A DNA stretch of 64,000 bases from Symsagittifera roscoffensis (taxonomy: Eukaryota; Xenacoelomorpha; Acoela; Convolutidae), in assembly GCF_963678635.1 (NCBI RefSeq), contig NC_087062.1, positions 100,551,209-100,615,208 of the forward strand. Reading direction: 5' to 3'. The notes beneath the pieces are model-generated. The model saw only the letters and a program-made list of their open reading frames with translations, had not been told where the DNA came from and made no database searches. Below, one piece after another: positions 23,570-38,500 of the stretch. The stretch's first letter is position 1. The number at the start of each line of letters is the position of its first letter. The position numbers and the translations under genes were made by a program.

Positions 23570-26500
23570 AGTCTAGCAATACCCATTCAACGTAATGAGC
23601 CAGGAGTGAAACAGTTTTAGAACGGAAGAAGACCTGAAACACTCACAGGACTGGCTGTTACTTTTATGACCGCGAAGATGTCTCGAAAGGCATGCCACAG
23701 TCTCAGTGCACGCGAATCGCTCCCATCTGGGGTCTTTTGCTCCCCTTCTGTGCCCTGTTCGACGGAAGTGTTCGGGTGTGAACCCAAGACACTGCTGGTC
23801 TCTTTGCTAAACACGATTACAATCCTTTTTACCCACGTTTCTCATTTCGCCATTCTAAAATGATAATCGCTAAATGTAAAACACTAGAATTACTTTTCCA
23901 GGACTTCGTCTAAGGAAAAATTTGTAAATCAAAACGCAAAAACATTCGTTAAAACTTCCTTAAAGCTGAGTTGCGTATTTTGCCACAAAGATTAATAAAA
24001 CGCAGCCAACAGGTAATAGGTAAAGAGTCAATAAAAGCAGGAAACAGAAAAAACATAGCCACAGACAATGGGAAAAGAGTCAATGGACGCAAGGAAACCA
24101 AAAAAAAATTGACATGTTTTATAAATTCCATTTGGAATTCGAACAAAAAAATGTATGACCTCAAAGCTCTTTGAATTTCAAGAGCAATTTATAATTGGCA
24201 CTTTATGATAAAATTGAATTACTAGAAAAGTTCTAAAACACGAAAAGTTCATAAGGATTTTCAAAATTCATGATAATTTTCCTAAAAAGAGCAGATTGTT
24301 GCCGCTTAAGCAGAAGAGAGTCCCAAAACTGGGTTTCTCGATTGAACACAACCAGAGAGTTGGCACGGGGTCGTTTTCGCGTAAAGTAAAAAAAATTCCG
24401 AAAAAAAACTGTCAAAGTTTCAAAACTTCGACTTGATTGAAGGCCATAACTTTTTTCTCAAAAATTGGGCATAGCTTATTATAAAGGCAAGCTTTCAACA
24501 ACCTGTTGTTTCGATTTTATATTTGATATCAGATTTGGTAGGATTGTTAGCGAGAAAATTCCAAAAAACTGTCAACTAATCCAAAATTTGACACTTCCGA
24601 GATTCATCGCCGCTTATTCAGAAGTGCTTCACTTAACCGGTAGTTTCGATTGAAACCAAAATTTGGATTTGGGGGGTATTTATCGAGAAATATCGAAAAC
24701 TTTTTAAAAACGGTCTAAAATCAAAAATGACTTTTCTGAAGGCCATAATCTTTGGTAAGCAAATGAGCTTAGCACAACCTGTTCTTTGAATTCAGCCCAA
24801 AATCTTAAGTATGGAACACTTGACTATTCCGAGAAGCAAAACTTAATGAGTAAAAAAAATTGGGCACAGCCGCTCATGCACGTCGAAACCATTCTATTTA
24901 TTGAAAACAAAAACTCAAATTGGAAATGGGAAAATTTTCGAGAAATTATTCCTCGCAGACTTTTTCGAGTGAAGTTCTGAGAAAAACTAATTTCTTTTAA
25001 TGAATTTGGAAGTTTTTTTCATGATGAAAAAAAAGAAACATCAACAAACCGATTGGTAAACATACAACCAACATAAAGTTGTGTTTCCCTTGGAACGACC
25101 AAAAGGGGGTCAATAAAGCCATAAAAAGAATAGGCCGAAATAATTTGTGCCAAAGAGTCTTTTTAAGCGAAAAAAAAAGGAAATACGAAGTCAAGGTAAA
25201 CAAAATTTGTGTGAGTCGAGTAAATTAAACACTAAAAGCAACATTAGTGAAAAATACAAAAAAAAACAAATTGCGAGCGTAATAAAAAATATAAGAAAAG
25301 TTTAGAAACAAAACAGATGGCAAATAAGCCAACGGAATAAAAGCCGGCAGCCAAAAAACTGAATTTCAACCGAAATGTTTCGGCAAAACAAACTTGATAA
25401 TAAACCATCTCCCCCATTAGGTATCATATATGCACTGAAGTCAATGTGATGTCCACATTTCAGAACTAAACCCAGAGCATCATCGACAACAATGAAGCCG
25501 AAAAAACATGAGCTAACAAAAATTATCGAAATTTTGTAATTACACATGCAACTATATCTATCACAATGTATCTATCAAAATATTAAATATTTTTTAAAAA
25601 GCACAAACAAAAGAATGCACAACTAACATCGGAAGAAAACTTACCAAACAGTTACATTACCGAAAAAATCTGAGCAGAAACCCTTCAAGCTCAAAAAATT
25701 TTTAATGAAATTGAAATTATTTTTAAAAATTCAAGTTTCCCTTTCCCTCATACAGAAAAAAAACTTTTTGCCCATCAAACGGCGCAAAAAAGGCCACTAA
25801 GGGGTAAAAATAGGCCAAAACCGACTGACCTGAAAAATACCAAAACTGAAATCCGATAAAAGTTTTGACAAATTGAATGTTACAGACGTTTTAGGTTCAC
25901 CTCTCACTCAAAACACACGGCCGCTAAGGTATAAAAATAGGGAAACGGTTAGATAAATTTGAAAGTGTTACGATATTTTAAGTCCTCTCTCTCAAAACAC
26001 ACACAAGCATACAGAAAAACTTTCTGCTTTTCAAATGGCGCTATATGTGGCCAGTAAAGGCAATATAAAACAGGCCGAAACATACAAAGCTACAAAAAGA
26101 ACAAGAAAAAATCCAAAAAAAAAAGTTTCAAAAAAATTGTAAACTAGAAATCATTATAGGTTTTTCTCTCCCTCATAAACACACAAAGACAGGCAAACAA
26201 AAAAACTTTTTACCTATCAAAAGTTTCAAAATGAGACCACTAAAGCGATATAAAAAAGGCTCAAAACCGAAAAGAAAGAACAAAAACAAAATTCCGAAAA
26301 AGTTTTGTGGAAAGAAACGAATGAAAAATTTTAGAATAAACAATTCTCCAAAACATACATGCACACAACAAAAATCAGTTTGCCAATTTGACGACCTAGT
26401 ATGAGGCCACAAAGCCCAAATAACATAGAACGAAACCTACTAAACAAAAAAAAAGGACAAAATAAATACAATTTTTTAAACAAATCGATTCAAAAAATTA

Positions 26501-29500
26501 CAACCAACAAAAAAGCAAATTTCAAAAAGCTGGGATATGTAAATTACTAAAAAATTCAAATCAAGCTTATTTTTTGCAACTGAGAGGAAGAGCGTTTGTT
26601 TTGCAACGAGGACAAGGAGGTGAAGAGTCCAGGACCAGGAGTGAATCTTGTGCCTGAAATTATTTACGGGAAAAAAGTCTCGTACTCAATTGCAATATTT
26701 TTGCTTATAGCCAGGATAGAGATGATAATATGGTCTAAAAGTTCTTTGCTTTTCAAGAAAATTATTTATGAGCGGCACTTTTTTGATAAAATTGAACCAA
26801 CTTGAGAAAATTGGATTTTTAGGTTTAAGTTTTATTCCGCTGGGAAAATGCGAAACTAAAAGACAATCATTTTTTTCCTAACCTTTACACTTTTACTGTT
26901 CGTTAGTAGAGTTTGCTTTTCTTTCAACAAGGGAAATGAACTGAAGTTTAAGAAAAATCAAAAGTCAAAACGCGAAAAGGAAATTTTATACCGAACAAAT
27001 CTTGTGAACTAAACACAAAATCGTCACTACCTATACAATAATGTTCACAGCGTTTATCGACTCAGAATGAAATTTTCCTGAAAGCTCTTCGAAGTGCTTT
27101 TGCTAAAAATCAAGCTGCAGAAATTTTCGTTCCTATTCGTCGACTTCCTGCCAAAAACTGCAAAAAATCCTCTTCGTATAATAATTAAACTCGCTAGATC
27201 TTTATTAATCGTCTAATTAACCTAGAGAAGCGGCTAATTAGCCAAAGCAAATTATGCTTCTATTACAAATATATCTATTGTGAGAAGCTACTTCTTGGAT
27301 GTTAATCATTTTAGTTGTTGTTGTGGAGGGTTCTCATGCTTGAAGGACCGAATGCTTGAAAAATTTCAGCCAATCAAAATCGCTAAGAATTTCTATTGGC
27401 TAAATGCCTTTCTCACAAAATCGAAGTCAATATTAACAGAAAATGTTTTAAATCAGTAGAAAATATATTACAAATTGCGGGTTACAACCGCAAAACTATT
27501 CAGATAAACATCAAGTTTAATGAGTTCAAAATCATAAGAATTTTTCATTCTTGAAAACTCATCTGCTTATTATCTAATCGGTCAGTATTAACACTATTGG
27601 CCTGGATTTATTTTTTACTTCGAGATTTTCACGATTTACTTTGAGATTTTGTATATTCAATTCTGATTGGCTGAAAGTAAGCTAAAATAAGTTTCAAGCA
27701 TTCGGTCCTTCAAGCATGAGGGACGCCACCGTTGTTGTTCATATTCGTGAGAGTTTGATCTTTCACAGTAAAGTGTTAGCAGGTACATGCCTGTCAATTT
27801 GTATCTATTTCTGTTTGGCTTATGCTGACCTCTATTTCAGAAACTGGATTTTACTCTAGCAAATACAGATACACTAGTTTTTCTTGATTTTTCAATGTGC
27901 AACTGTTGCATGAAACTTATGCCATTTGAGAAATTTTTCATTTTTATGCCATTTGGGAATTATGCCTTTTGAGACGTTTTCATCTACGTCAATACTGTTT
28001 CTAAAAATGAAGTTTTAGAGACTAAAAGCAATCGCTATATCAAACAGGGAAATTCACTAAACTATAAACCAGCATCACAGAGGTACTCCTGAGGTACTAT
28101 CGCACAGGTATTACTCTCTAAATTCGCGTGGAAGACTACATGGATGATTCGAATGGTGCGTTGTATGAGAACTGAATAAAAGTATAAGTCAAGCTTGAAA
28201 TAATTGATTTTAAATTTGATTCACTCACTCATTGTAGATTTCGCGTTTCATATTCTGATTCGCGTATCAGTTGGAAAACGTTTTGATGTTTAGAAACCGC
28301 TTATACCTTTACAAATAACTCATATTGTCATATATACTTTCCGTATTTAGAAGTTTTTAGATATCTTTAAATGCTTTTGTAATTACTACTATTTGATGTT
28401 TCAACGAAGATTGCTCGTATATCATGGCAAAGCCCTGAATGTTCCGACTGTCCCTTAATATAATTTAATTAGTTTTTGGAATAGAAAATATTGAAAACCT
28501 ATAAATTTTGGAACATATCAAAGTGCTAAATTTTTAGTCGTCCGAAATTAATGCGACCAATTAGCTTGCCTGAATTCAATTTGGAACGTTTTTGTAGAGC
28601 GGGATGATTCGCCGCGCATAAACACTTCGCATTAAGCTCTCAGCATTATGAATGAACTCTTCAGAGCGCGCAAAATTTAGTCCAGAAAATGGCAAGTTTG
28701 GCAGTTTTCAAACACCCAGAACTTTACAAAAAACAAACACAGGTGAAATATCTTTTTTCATTTGAAACCAAGAAGTCAATATCTTCAATGGGGTGTAAAA
28801 ATGTTTGTTGAAAATTATTATTTCGATCGGTGAAAATTGACTGAACAAAAAAACCACGCCGTTCATAAATATTCCATTTTCTTCAAAAGTCGCAACAAAA
28901 ACTTAACAGGTGAAGATAAATAAACAAACGTGATGTTTTTGTCTCGTCACCACTTCTTCAATTTATTCTTTTCTAAAATTATTCAAAATTTAACTCCAAC
29001 CGCCAATTGAACAAAATTAAAAGCTCCATATTGTTCAATTTGGAGTTTTTTAAAGCTACTGTAAACTCGTATAACAGGTTAACATGAAAAGTGAGGTAAA
29101 CCCAGCGCACAGTTTTGTCAAATTGTACTTTTTTGCACATCATTTTTATCTAACACGATCAATGTGAGTTCACATCAATTTCACCGCTTTTCCTCATTTT
29201 TCGATGAAAGGTTTCAACTTCTTTGAGCTAAAAGCATCTGCACTTATTGTTTCAACAAGACTTCTCTTGTTAATAAGAGAAGTCTTGTTATTAAAAATGA
29301 AATGAAAAAATTTTTTTTTTCTAAATTTTGAAATTTTTCAATGAAAATTGTCCCCCCGTACGCCATACAAAGTACAAAAGGATAGATTTTGCTCCTTGTA
29401 ACAAACCAATTATGGCGAATAAGCTTCTTTTAACCAATTTGGAACGATTTATAAGACGGATTAACTCTCCGCTTACGCGTTAATAGCGCGAAATATATCG

Positions 29501-32500
29501 CGCGTTAATTGTCCCAAATTGGCCAAAATGGCAATCTCTAAACCCCCATAACTTTACGAAAAATGATCACAGGTGAAATATCTTTTGAGCTTAGAACAAG
29601 AATACTTTTCGAATGATATCAAAAAATTCCGTCAAAAATGGCTAGTTAAAAAGTCGAAATTTGTCTGAAGAAAAAAAAAACCACCCCGAGCACAAATATT
29701 CCGTTACTTTCGTATCGAAAGTCGGAACAAAAACGGAACATTTGAGGTCGGGGTGTGGTTTTCTCCAGACAAAATATGACTTTTTAACTAGCCATTTTAG
29801 GGGATTTTTCATCTTTCAAAAGGTTTTTTTTTCCTGAGCTCAAAGTTTAAAAATATTTCATCTGTGATCATTTTCCGTTAGGTTATGGGAGTCTAAAGAT
29901 TGTCATTTTGGCCAATTTGGGACAATTACCGCACGATATATTTTGCGCTATTAACGCGAAATATATCACTCTGTACTTTATGTGGAGTGTGGGGGATAAA
30001 AAATCTCAAATTTTAGAAAATTAAATTTCATTTTATTTAATTACATTTGCTTTTTTTAGGTTATTACTGCTCCACAGACCTTAAAAGGCAGTCGGAACAT
30101 TCAGGGATTTGCACTGATACAAGCAGTCTTGTTTTGTCTTTGCTCATTGTAACTCAACAAACTGCCATCCAGTTTTCCATCAACTTCATATCCAGATTTC
30201 AAACTTTTCCTTAAATTCCACTCAACTATTGCACCAAAAGCGAAGGAAGCAGAACGATTTTTTAAAAGATTTTAAGGAGATCATTAACAAAAAACAGAAA
30301 TAATAGACCTACACTTTTTACTAAAGTAGCTCCACTCTTCCCTCTTGCACTGGGCTCAACCAATTATAATCTCAACCCATGCAGTCGGCTTGTTTTCAGC
30401 AGTATAGCATAATGTTTACCATGGACAGTTTTTGATAGCAAAATTATTTGACTTGACAAAACCTTCAATAGAACCTAAAAGTTCTAAAATTTCATCCCCT
30501 GTTTAGCGCTTGCACAAAAATCTGCTTTACTAAAAAAATTGGTTTGTTATGGATAAAAGCAGTAATCTAGGATAATTTCTGTTCATTATGGTTAATCGTT
30601 CAGTTTTTTGGGTATTTGGCAGGTAAGTAATTTGAGGTTTTCATGTTTTTGTCAAGAAGTCTCAATTTTATAAACAGTTAGGTGCACATTATCTAATGGG
30701 TTAAAAACTGTGGTGTACTTTACGTTGAGCTCTGGTGTACAAATTGCAGAGCCAAAAAAATCAAATCGAAATTTTAACTCTCCCCTCGAAACAGTCAACA
30801 ACCCTAATTTGCTCATCAAACGAGTCAAAACGAGGTCACCAAGCCAATTTAATAATAAGCCGAAACCTTTCGAGCAGATTAAAAGAAAAAATAAAAAGCA
30901 GAAAAAAAACTATATAGAAACCGGAGTTGGTAAACTTACAACCAACATTAAGCATACACACAACTGGAGAAGAGTCACTAAACGCAAGTAAAGAGAAAAA
31001 TATTGACTTAAATTTTCGAATTTCAAAAAAATGCCCTTAAGGCTGTATCAATTTTTGATAAATTTGCGAATAATGGGGTTTTAGGCAGGGGCGGATCTAG
31101 GATTTTCTCGAGGGGGAGGGGGCGGATTTTCAAAAAATTTTTTTGAAAAAACAGGTCAGCAAAGCCGTTTTTGGGCACTTTTTGGAAAATTTTGACAAGA
31201 AAAACGCATTTTTTTGGCGCGCGCTCCCCCTCAAAATTAGTATATAGTGGCGCCGAAGGCGCCTTTAGAAAAATTTTAGGGTCGGTCGGCCAAAAATGGA
31301 TTTCTTAAAAAGTACCAAAGGGGGGACCCTTTGGGTTGGCAGGGGTTCGAATCCCTGAAGGGGGGAAGGCGTCCGCCCCCCCCCCCTAAATCCGCCCCTG
31401 GTTTTAGGTAGTCTTTTTTCTGCGCCCATATTACGGGCTTTATTCCACTGTCTTTATTCCAAAATGTGCACATACTTATTTGTATGAATGCCATTTCTAT
31501 ACTTATTAGAACATTTTGAGGCTCTCCTGAAATAAATCATCGTGAAGGCACCGCACTATAAATTAGGGCCTTTATAGTGATTTGGGAGAGCTCAGAAAAT
31601 CAATTTGGTCTCCCTATCCTTTATAAGAGTCCGAGCTACGTTATTCGACTAGTATTAAAAGAGTCTCCGAAAATATACCCAATGATTGTTGCGGTCACTT
31701 CTACATTATAGTTATAAGAACTCTTTTCCCCATCAGGGCTCGAGTTCTCTTGTATGTCGACCTCATCCAGACTAGTATATTTCAGTGAACAAAAGCCCCT
31801 TTTATACGAGCTTGCATGTAAATGCCCAATTTGATTCGCTGTTATAGCAGTCTGAAAATACATTTTATCAAAAATTCCCAGTCATTGGCTGTTACCAATT
31901 TAAGCTTTGATCAACTTACGACTCCTCCTTTGTTGCAGTGAGTGAACTCGGATGACTTTTCTGCTGATGTTTGTTTGTTTGCAGCTGATTCTGATTCTGG
32001 TCTCCACTGACCACAGTTTGCACATCCGGAACCCAAACGCCCTTTAGTAACACATTTTTTGCAACATCCTTACAAGCAGTAGCTGATTTTTTTTTTGGGG
32101 GGGGGGGGGGGCGGATGCTCTTTTTCTTCAGGGATTCGACCCCTGCCGACACGAAGGGTCCCCCTTTGTACTGTTTGGGATATCCATTTTTGGCTGACTA
32201 ACCTTAAAATTTTTCTCAATGCGCCTTCGAAAAAACGCCTTTTTTGACCTTTTTTTTTCTTAAGTTTGCCTGCTGCGCAGCTAATTTGGTCAAATTAGGA
32301 TCTGTATAGTGATTTGGGAAAGCTAAAAAAAAGGTCGACAAAAATATCATTTTTTAAATCTGCCCTTTCTGTCACTCTTTCTTGTCTTACCCTTTCCACT
32401 GAGTACTCTGAAGTAGTCGCGTTGGATGAAGACACATTGGCCGATGCACCGGTCCGGCCGAAATTATTATACACGGAGGAGTCAGTTACCTGAAACAAAA

Positions 32501-35500
32501 CACGAACATTTCTTGCGACAATTTAATTCGACTGGGAAACAATTTTTAAAAAGTAAAAAAAAATGATGGTCCTTAATTCGAAAAAAAAAACCAGTTAACA
32601 CATATAACAGAGCCAGCAGGAAGTAGGAAAAGTGTCAAGACACTTGAGGAAACCAAACTACCTTGACTTCTGATTTAAGTGGAAAAAAACAATCGCGTTC
32701 AGGCCATCAATCTCCAAGATGTGTTTTATGATTGGCCAATTTTCATAAAAACTAACCCAATTAAAAAAACTGGTTCAAAAAGACTTTTTTCATCCAACAG
32801 GGAAATCCAAAAACTAAATGCGCTTTTAGAAATAGAACTCACTCATGTTTTTACAGCATTTGAACTCTCTTAAGTAGATGGCATAAACCCACGGATTGAC
32901 GAAAAATGATCAAAATTGATTACATACAAAAAAAACACAGATATCAAATCTGCTGTAGTTGTATATTGTAAAACTTTGATTACAAACTTTTTTATATGTT
33001 ATAATGTATTTTATTTTGCAAAACTTTCATAACAACTCATGAAAAACCGCAGATATTTGAATAAAGATCTGCATTCTTTGAAAGTACTCTGACAGTACCC
33101 AACTAAAAGGTTGATAATTTCATGTTTTGTAAAAAAAATATATTCAATTTTTAGTTTTAATTCAAATTTGAAAAAAAACCATAAAATTCGGTGAAGTTTT
33201 TCATATCTAAGTTCTTTGAAAAAATTCAAATAAAAAGCCTCATCTCGGAAATTAAAAGCAATTAGGCAGTCGCATTTAAACGCAAGTTTTGCAACTCCGG
33301 CAAGTACTCTCACAGCACCCAACTGCAGCGTTGGGAATTTCAAGTTTTGAGAAACTCCAATTTTAAGTTTTCTAAAATATTTTTTGAAAAAACCTAAAAA
33401 AACATCACATCTCAAAATTCAAAGATTTGAGCAGTCTTATTTGTAAGCAGTATTTGCAACTCCTGAAAACACTCTGAAAGCCCTCAACTACAGTGGTAGT
33501 AATTTCAAATATTAAAAAAAATATAAAGTTTAATTTTTCTGTACAAACTTTTGAGGAAGTCAAAAAATAGGTCATATCCGGAAAACTACAAAGATTTGAG
33601 CAATCTTGTTTGCAGGCAAATTGTGCAACCCCTGAGTGTATTCTGACAGCCCCCAAGTACAGGTTTGAAAATTTCAAAATTTGAAAAAAAAATAAACACG
33701 TTTTCTGAAAATTTTTTTGAAAAAATCACAAAAAAGTAGTATCTCGAAAACTACAACAATTTCAGCAGTCTTATTTGGAGGCAAAATTTGCGGAAATTAT
33801 TCTGACAGAGCATCACTGTATTTATGTGAACATACAGTGTTTTGAAAAAATTATAACTAAGTTCTTTGAACAATTTAAAAAAAAACTTAACAAACATCAT
33901 ATCTCGGAAACTAAGAGCATTTGAGCAGTCGCATATGGACGCAAGATTTGCAACTTGGAACTCATGAGAGCACCCTCGCAGTACGCAATTACAAGAATGG
34001 GAATTTCAAACCTTTTGAGTTCGTAAAATCTAAGTTTTTCTAGAAATAAAAAGGAAATCATAAAACAAGTCGTCTGTTGAATCATAAAACAAATAAAAAA
34101 CAACAAAATGAAAAAATAAAAAACAAAATCGTTGTATCTCGTAAACTAAAAGAAAATAGATGTTCAAGATTGAAGAACATCTGATTTGCAACCCCTGGCT
34201 GATCCCTGACAGAATCCGACAGTCTACCTTTCCACAGCAGAGCTTGAACTTGAAAAAAATTCTTTCGTTAGGCATGCAAAACTAATACGTTGAAAAAGCT
34301 TAAGCAAGGCGAATCAGTGAAGCCAGCATTTAAATATATAACAAATAGATAGATTATCTATAAAGTATATTGGTTATATACAGATTAATTCATTTTATAG
34401 GCATTTTATAAAAAAAAAACAGATTTAATACCAACTATTACATTTTTTATCTGATTATTTACCGGTTTTCGCAATTCCCTTGCCTAACAGATAATTTGAG
34501 TACATTGAAAACAAAATTAGAATGCAGGCTTTTCAGTTAATTTTTTGCGCTGATGTTTGATGTGAAAAGAAAATAAAGCAAGGTAGAAATTTCTTGCAGC
34601 AAAAACTACTTATTCTATTTAACTTTTCGAATTTTTCTTGATCTTTTTATAGAGTTGCGACGGAAAATATGATCTAATATAATCTAAGAAAATTTAAGAA
34701 ATTTAAAATGCAAAGCATTGAAGTGATCTCTTAAAGTTTATCAATTTGCGTTACACAACTCTCCTCAAGTGAAATTTCTCGCCATAACGCTAACTTACAA
34801 ATTCCTGATAACAATTTTTTTCTAATTTTAGGAAAAAACAACAATCAGGAAATTAAGTTGTGGACATCAAAATTGGTTGCCAACATATTATATGTGGGTT
34901 TTATAAATTTATGTAGATTTCACAAAATTAGGGGTTTTATAAAATTAAAGTAAGTGTAGAGCCAATTATCGCTCGCCAAATCGTTGTAGGTAAATCGATT
35001 CTAAACACGTGTTAATCTGTAATTTTTCATGCGTATATCAGCTTAAGTCCATTTTTGTCACTGGGTCTCTTCGTCTAGCAAACTAATTGGAATGGCGGGA
35101 AAACAGAAAACGATATAATTTCCGCGTCTGTACAAAACAGTCCCATACAAAACAGTCCCATACAAAACAGTCGGGAAAACAGTCCCAATTAATAATTTTT
35201 TAACAGGCTGATAGGCCGAGAATTGTCCTTTGTTCAGCAAACACAAAGAACAAAATAGTGACGGCCGCAGTCGCACCAACGTGTTGCGAGCTTGCCCACA
35301 GAGGGTAGGACTTAATACCAAAATTAGAGCCGGTTATCACGAAACTCGTACTTTCAGCCTTCAGATCTCTGCGAAAAAAGCAATCGTAAATTATTTTTGT
35401 AGTTATGAATCTGAGCAACTTTCAGGGAGAACAAAAATTCCCGTCATAAATAAAAGTTTCGTACTGTCAAAAAATTGTTTTCTCAAAAACTCTGAAATCT

Positions 35501-38500
35501 CATATTTTTAATATCAAAGGAAGAAAGAGATGGCCCCTAAAGCTCTTCTAAATTCCAAAAAAATTATGATCGACAATTTTTTTGATAAAATTGGCCTATT
35601 TTGAAAAATTTAGAACAATAGGTTAATTTTTTAAACCGCTGGGAATTCTGAAAGATAAATTGCAATTTCGTATCATGAAACCAATCATGTTTCTCAAAAC
35701 TTAAAAAGAATTGAAATAAAATTGAAAAAAAAAAACAATAAAATCAAACCGCGAAGAATCATACTTGAGCCTGAACAACTTTGAAGACTTTTACAGAAAA
35801 AAATAGCAAAAAATCATCACTACCTGTATAAAGGTTTTCACTGCGCTTATTAACACTTCAAAAATATGGCCTCCAAGGAAAAGCGCTTTTTAACAGCTGT
35901 ATTAATAGGTAAAACTTTAATTCGCTGAGAATTCCGAAAATTAAAACCTTTTTTCCAAATAGGAAAATTTGATCACTTTTTGCGAGCTTAACACTTTTGC
36001 TGTGGTTCGATAGTGGAATTTTTTAACAAATGAATTTAACTGATTGTTAAAAGATCAAAAGTGGAAACGCAAAAATCAAGTTTGAGCGCTAACAAACCTT
36101 CAGACGTTCCCTGAAAAATTCAAAAAAACCTTTACCATCTATATAAGAGTCATAGACTCTAAAAATGTCTGAATGAACAAAATCAACACGAGCACAAACA
36201 TAGCTACATGCTTTCTTTAACAACGGGAATAGCGAAGCTAAATGATTTTAACTAAGAAAAAAGCATGCCGTTAATTCTGTTCACCTAATAGAACTACAAC
36301 TTCAGAGCAGTCGTAAAAATCAATTTTTCCCATAGTCCAATTGAACAAAATTATGACAAAAAAATCTTTTCTATATATAAGTCGATAAAATAGGTTAACA
36401 ACTCTGATTTCAAAAACAAAATTATCGACGCAATCTGAACATAGACAACAAACAGTTGGAAAAATGTCAATGAACTCAAGTAGCACCGAAAACAATTTAT
36501 ATTTTTTTCCAAAACTTTGTCAAGAAAAAAATTATCATTACCAAGTTCTCCGAAATTCAATTAAACTTTTTGACAAAGTTTTCTCATATAAAACGAGCCC
36601 AACTAAAGAAACTGAATCAATATATATTTTTTAAATTCTATCAGAATTGATCAAAGGTGAATTTAATTTCAAACCGTGAAGTAATTCACGCTTTTTCGCG
36701 CCAGTCACGCTCTTTTACTGCAACTGAAAAAACAAATTAAAGTCATGCCGCAAACGAAAAACTGGGGCGTAATCAAAAATTAAGAGTTTAAAAATTAAAT
36801 TTTTGGTGCGATAAAAAAACGAAAAAAATCAATACCACAAGAACAAGTCTCTTCCATCCGTTCAGTGACACCTATTAAGACCTAAACATTCAAAGAGCTA
36901 ATTTTTAAAACTGCGATTAACTTTAGATAATAACAGTTCAGACAAAAGTTACAAAAAAAATTATTATGGTGCAAATTATGCAGGGGCGAGCCAGGATTTT
37001 CACGAAGGAAAGTCGGAGTCTCAAAAAACTTTCGAAAACTTCGTCCATCTTTTTAGGTTGAACAAATTGATTTTTCGAATTTGATTTTCAAAGCACTGAA
37101 AACACCCTTGCTTTCAGCCAGTTTTTGCGCCGCAAGCAAAATTTGAAAAAACACACCAAACAAAGATGTTTTTCAGCACTTTTTGGAAAATTCTGATAAA
37201 AATTGCGTTTTATCGTCGCGTGTTTTCCCTCAAAATGAAAAAAGGCCTTCCGAAAAACTTTAGGGTCTCTCAGTCAAAAAATTTATGTCTCAAAGTAAAC
37301 AAAGGAGTAACACTTTGGACCGACAGGGGGTCGAATCCCTGAATGCCCCCCCCCCTAAATCCGCTGGTGAAATGTGTGAAATTTGGAGAACCAACAATTT
37401 CTCTCTATAAACTAGGGGCAACTAATTCAATTTGTTTGATGTTAAGTAAAGCAAAAGCCACCAGCTAAGTTTTTGAAAATTTCATATCCTCAAGCTTAGC
37501 TAACCAAAGTTTTTTTCGATAAAGTGATAAAAGAACAAAACAAAGTAGTGTCTTCAGCTTGGTGTTATATTTAGTAAAAAACAGAGGCGGATTTAAGGGG
37601 TGGCGGGGGGGACGGACGCCCCTCTTCTCAGAGATTCGACCCCCTGCCGACCCAAAGGGTCCCCCCTTTGGTTCTTTTAAAAAATCCTGTTTTGGCCGAC
37701 TAACCTTAAAATTTTTCTAAAGGCGCCTTGGGCGCCAATATATACAATTTTTCGGACAAAATTTTCCAAAAAGTGCCTAAAAACGCTTTTTTTGGCCTAT
37801 TTTTTCCAAACTTTGCCTGCAGCGCACAAATTTTGGCCAAAATTATGATCGAAAATTTTTTTTGATAAAATTGGCCTATTTTGAAAAATTTAGAACAATA
37901 GGTTAATTTTTTAAACCGCTGGGAACTCTGAAAGATAAATTGCAATTTCCTATCATGAAACCGATCATGTTTCTCAAAACTTAAAAAGAGTTGAACTAAA
38001 ATTGAAAAAAAACAATAAATCAAACCGCGAAGAATCATACTTGAGCCTGAAAATCTTGAAGACTTTCACAGAAAAAAAATATTAAAAAATCATCACTACC
38101 TGTATAAAGGTTTTCACTGCACTTATTAACACTTCAAAAACATGGCCTCCACGGAAAAGCGCTTAATAGGTAAAATTTTAATTCGCTGAGAATTCCGAAA
38201 ATAAAAAACCTTTTTTCCAAATAGGAAAATTTGATCGTTTTTTGCGAGCTTAACACTTTTACTGTAGTTCGATAGTGAAATTTTTTAACAAATGAATTTA
38301 ACTGACTGTTAAAAGATCAAAACTGGAAACGCAAAAATCAAGTTTGAGCGCTAACAAACCTTCAGACGTTCCCTGAAAAATTCAAAAAAGTTATTACCAT
38401 CTATATAAGAGTCATAGACTCTAAAAAACGTCCGAATGAACAAAATCACCACGAGCACAAACATAACTAGATGTTTTCTTTAACAACTGGAGTAGCGAAG

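Larger units (their letters stand above)
35562..37840. repeat. 2.28-kb tandem duplication, unit A
   Basis: Starts AATTATGATCGA and runs to the next AATTATGATCGA at 37841. The two units are near-identical over most of their length, with small indels, and contain two hAT-type MITEs each. Lies in the BLTP1 intron between exons 3 and 4. Confidence 0.9.

Noticed and set aside
30710-30991. 93-codon Lys/Asn-rich frame
   Set aside because: It lies in dispersed repeat family C and the copy at 47220-47620 has stops, so selection for coding is unlikely.
33011-34275. Several 70-134 codon minus-strand frames
   Set aside because: They follow the family A array units; periodic repeats without stops by chance. 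No conserved codon pattern between units.
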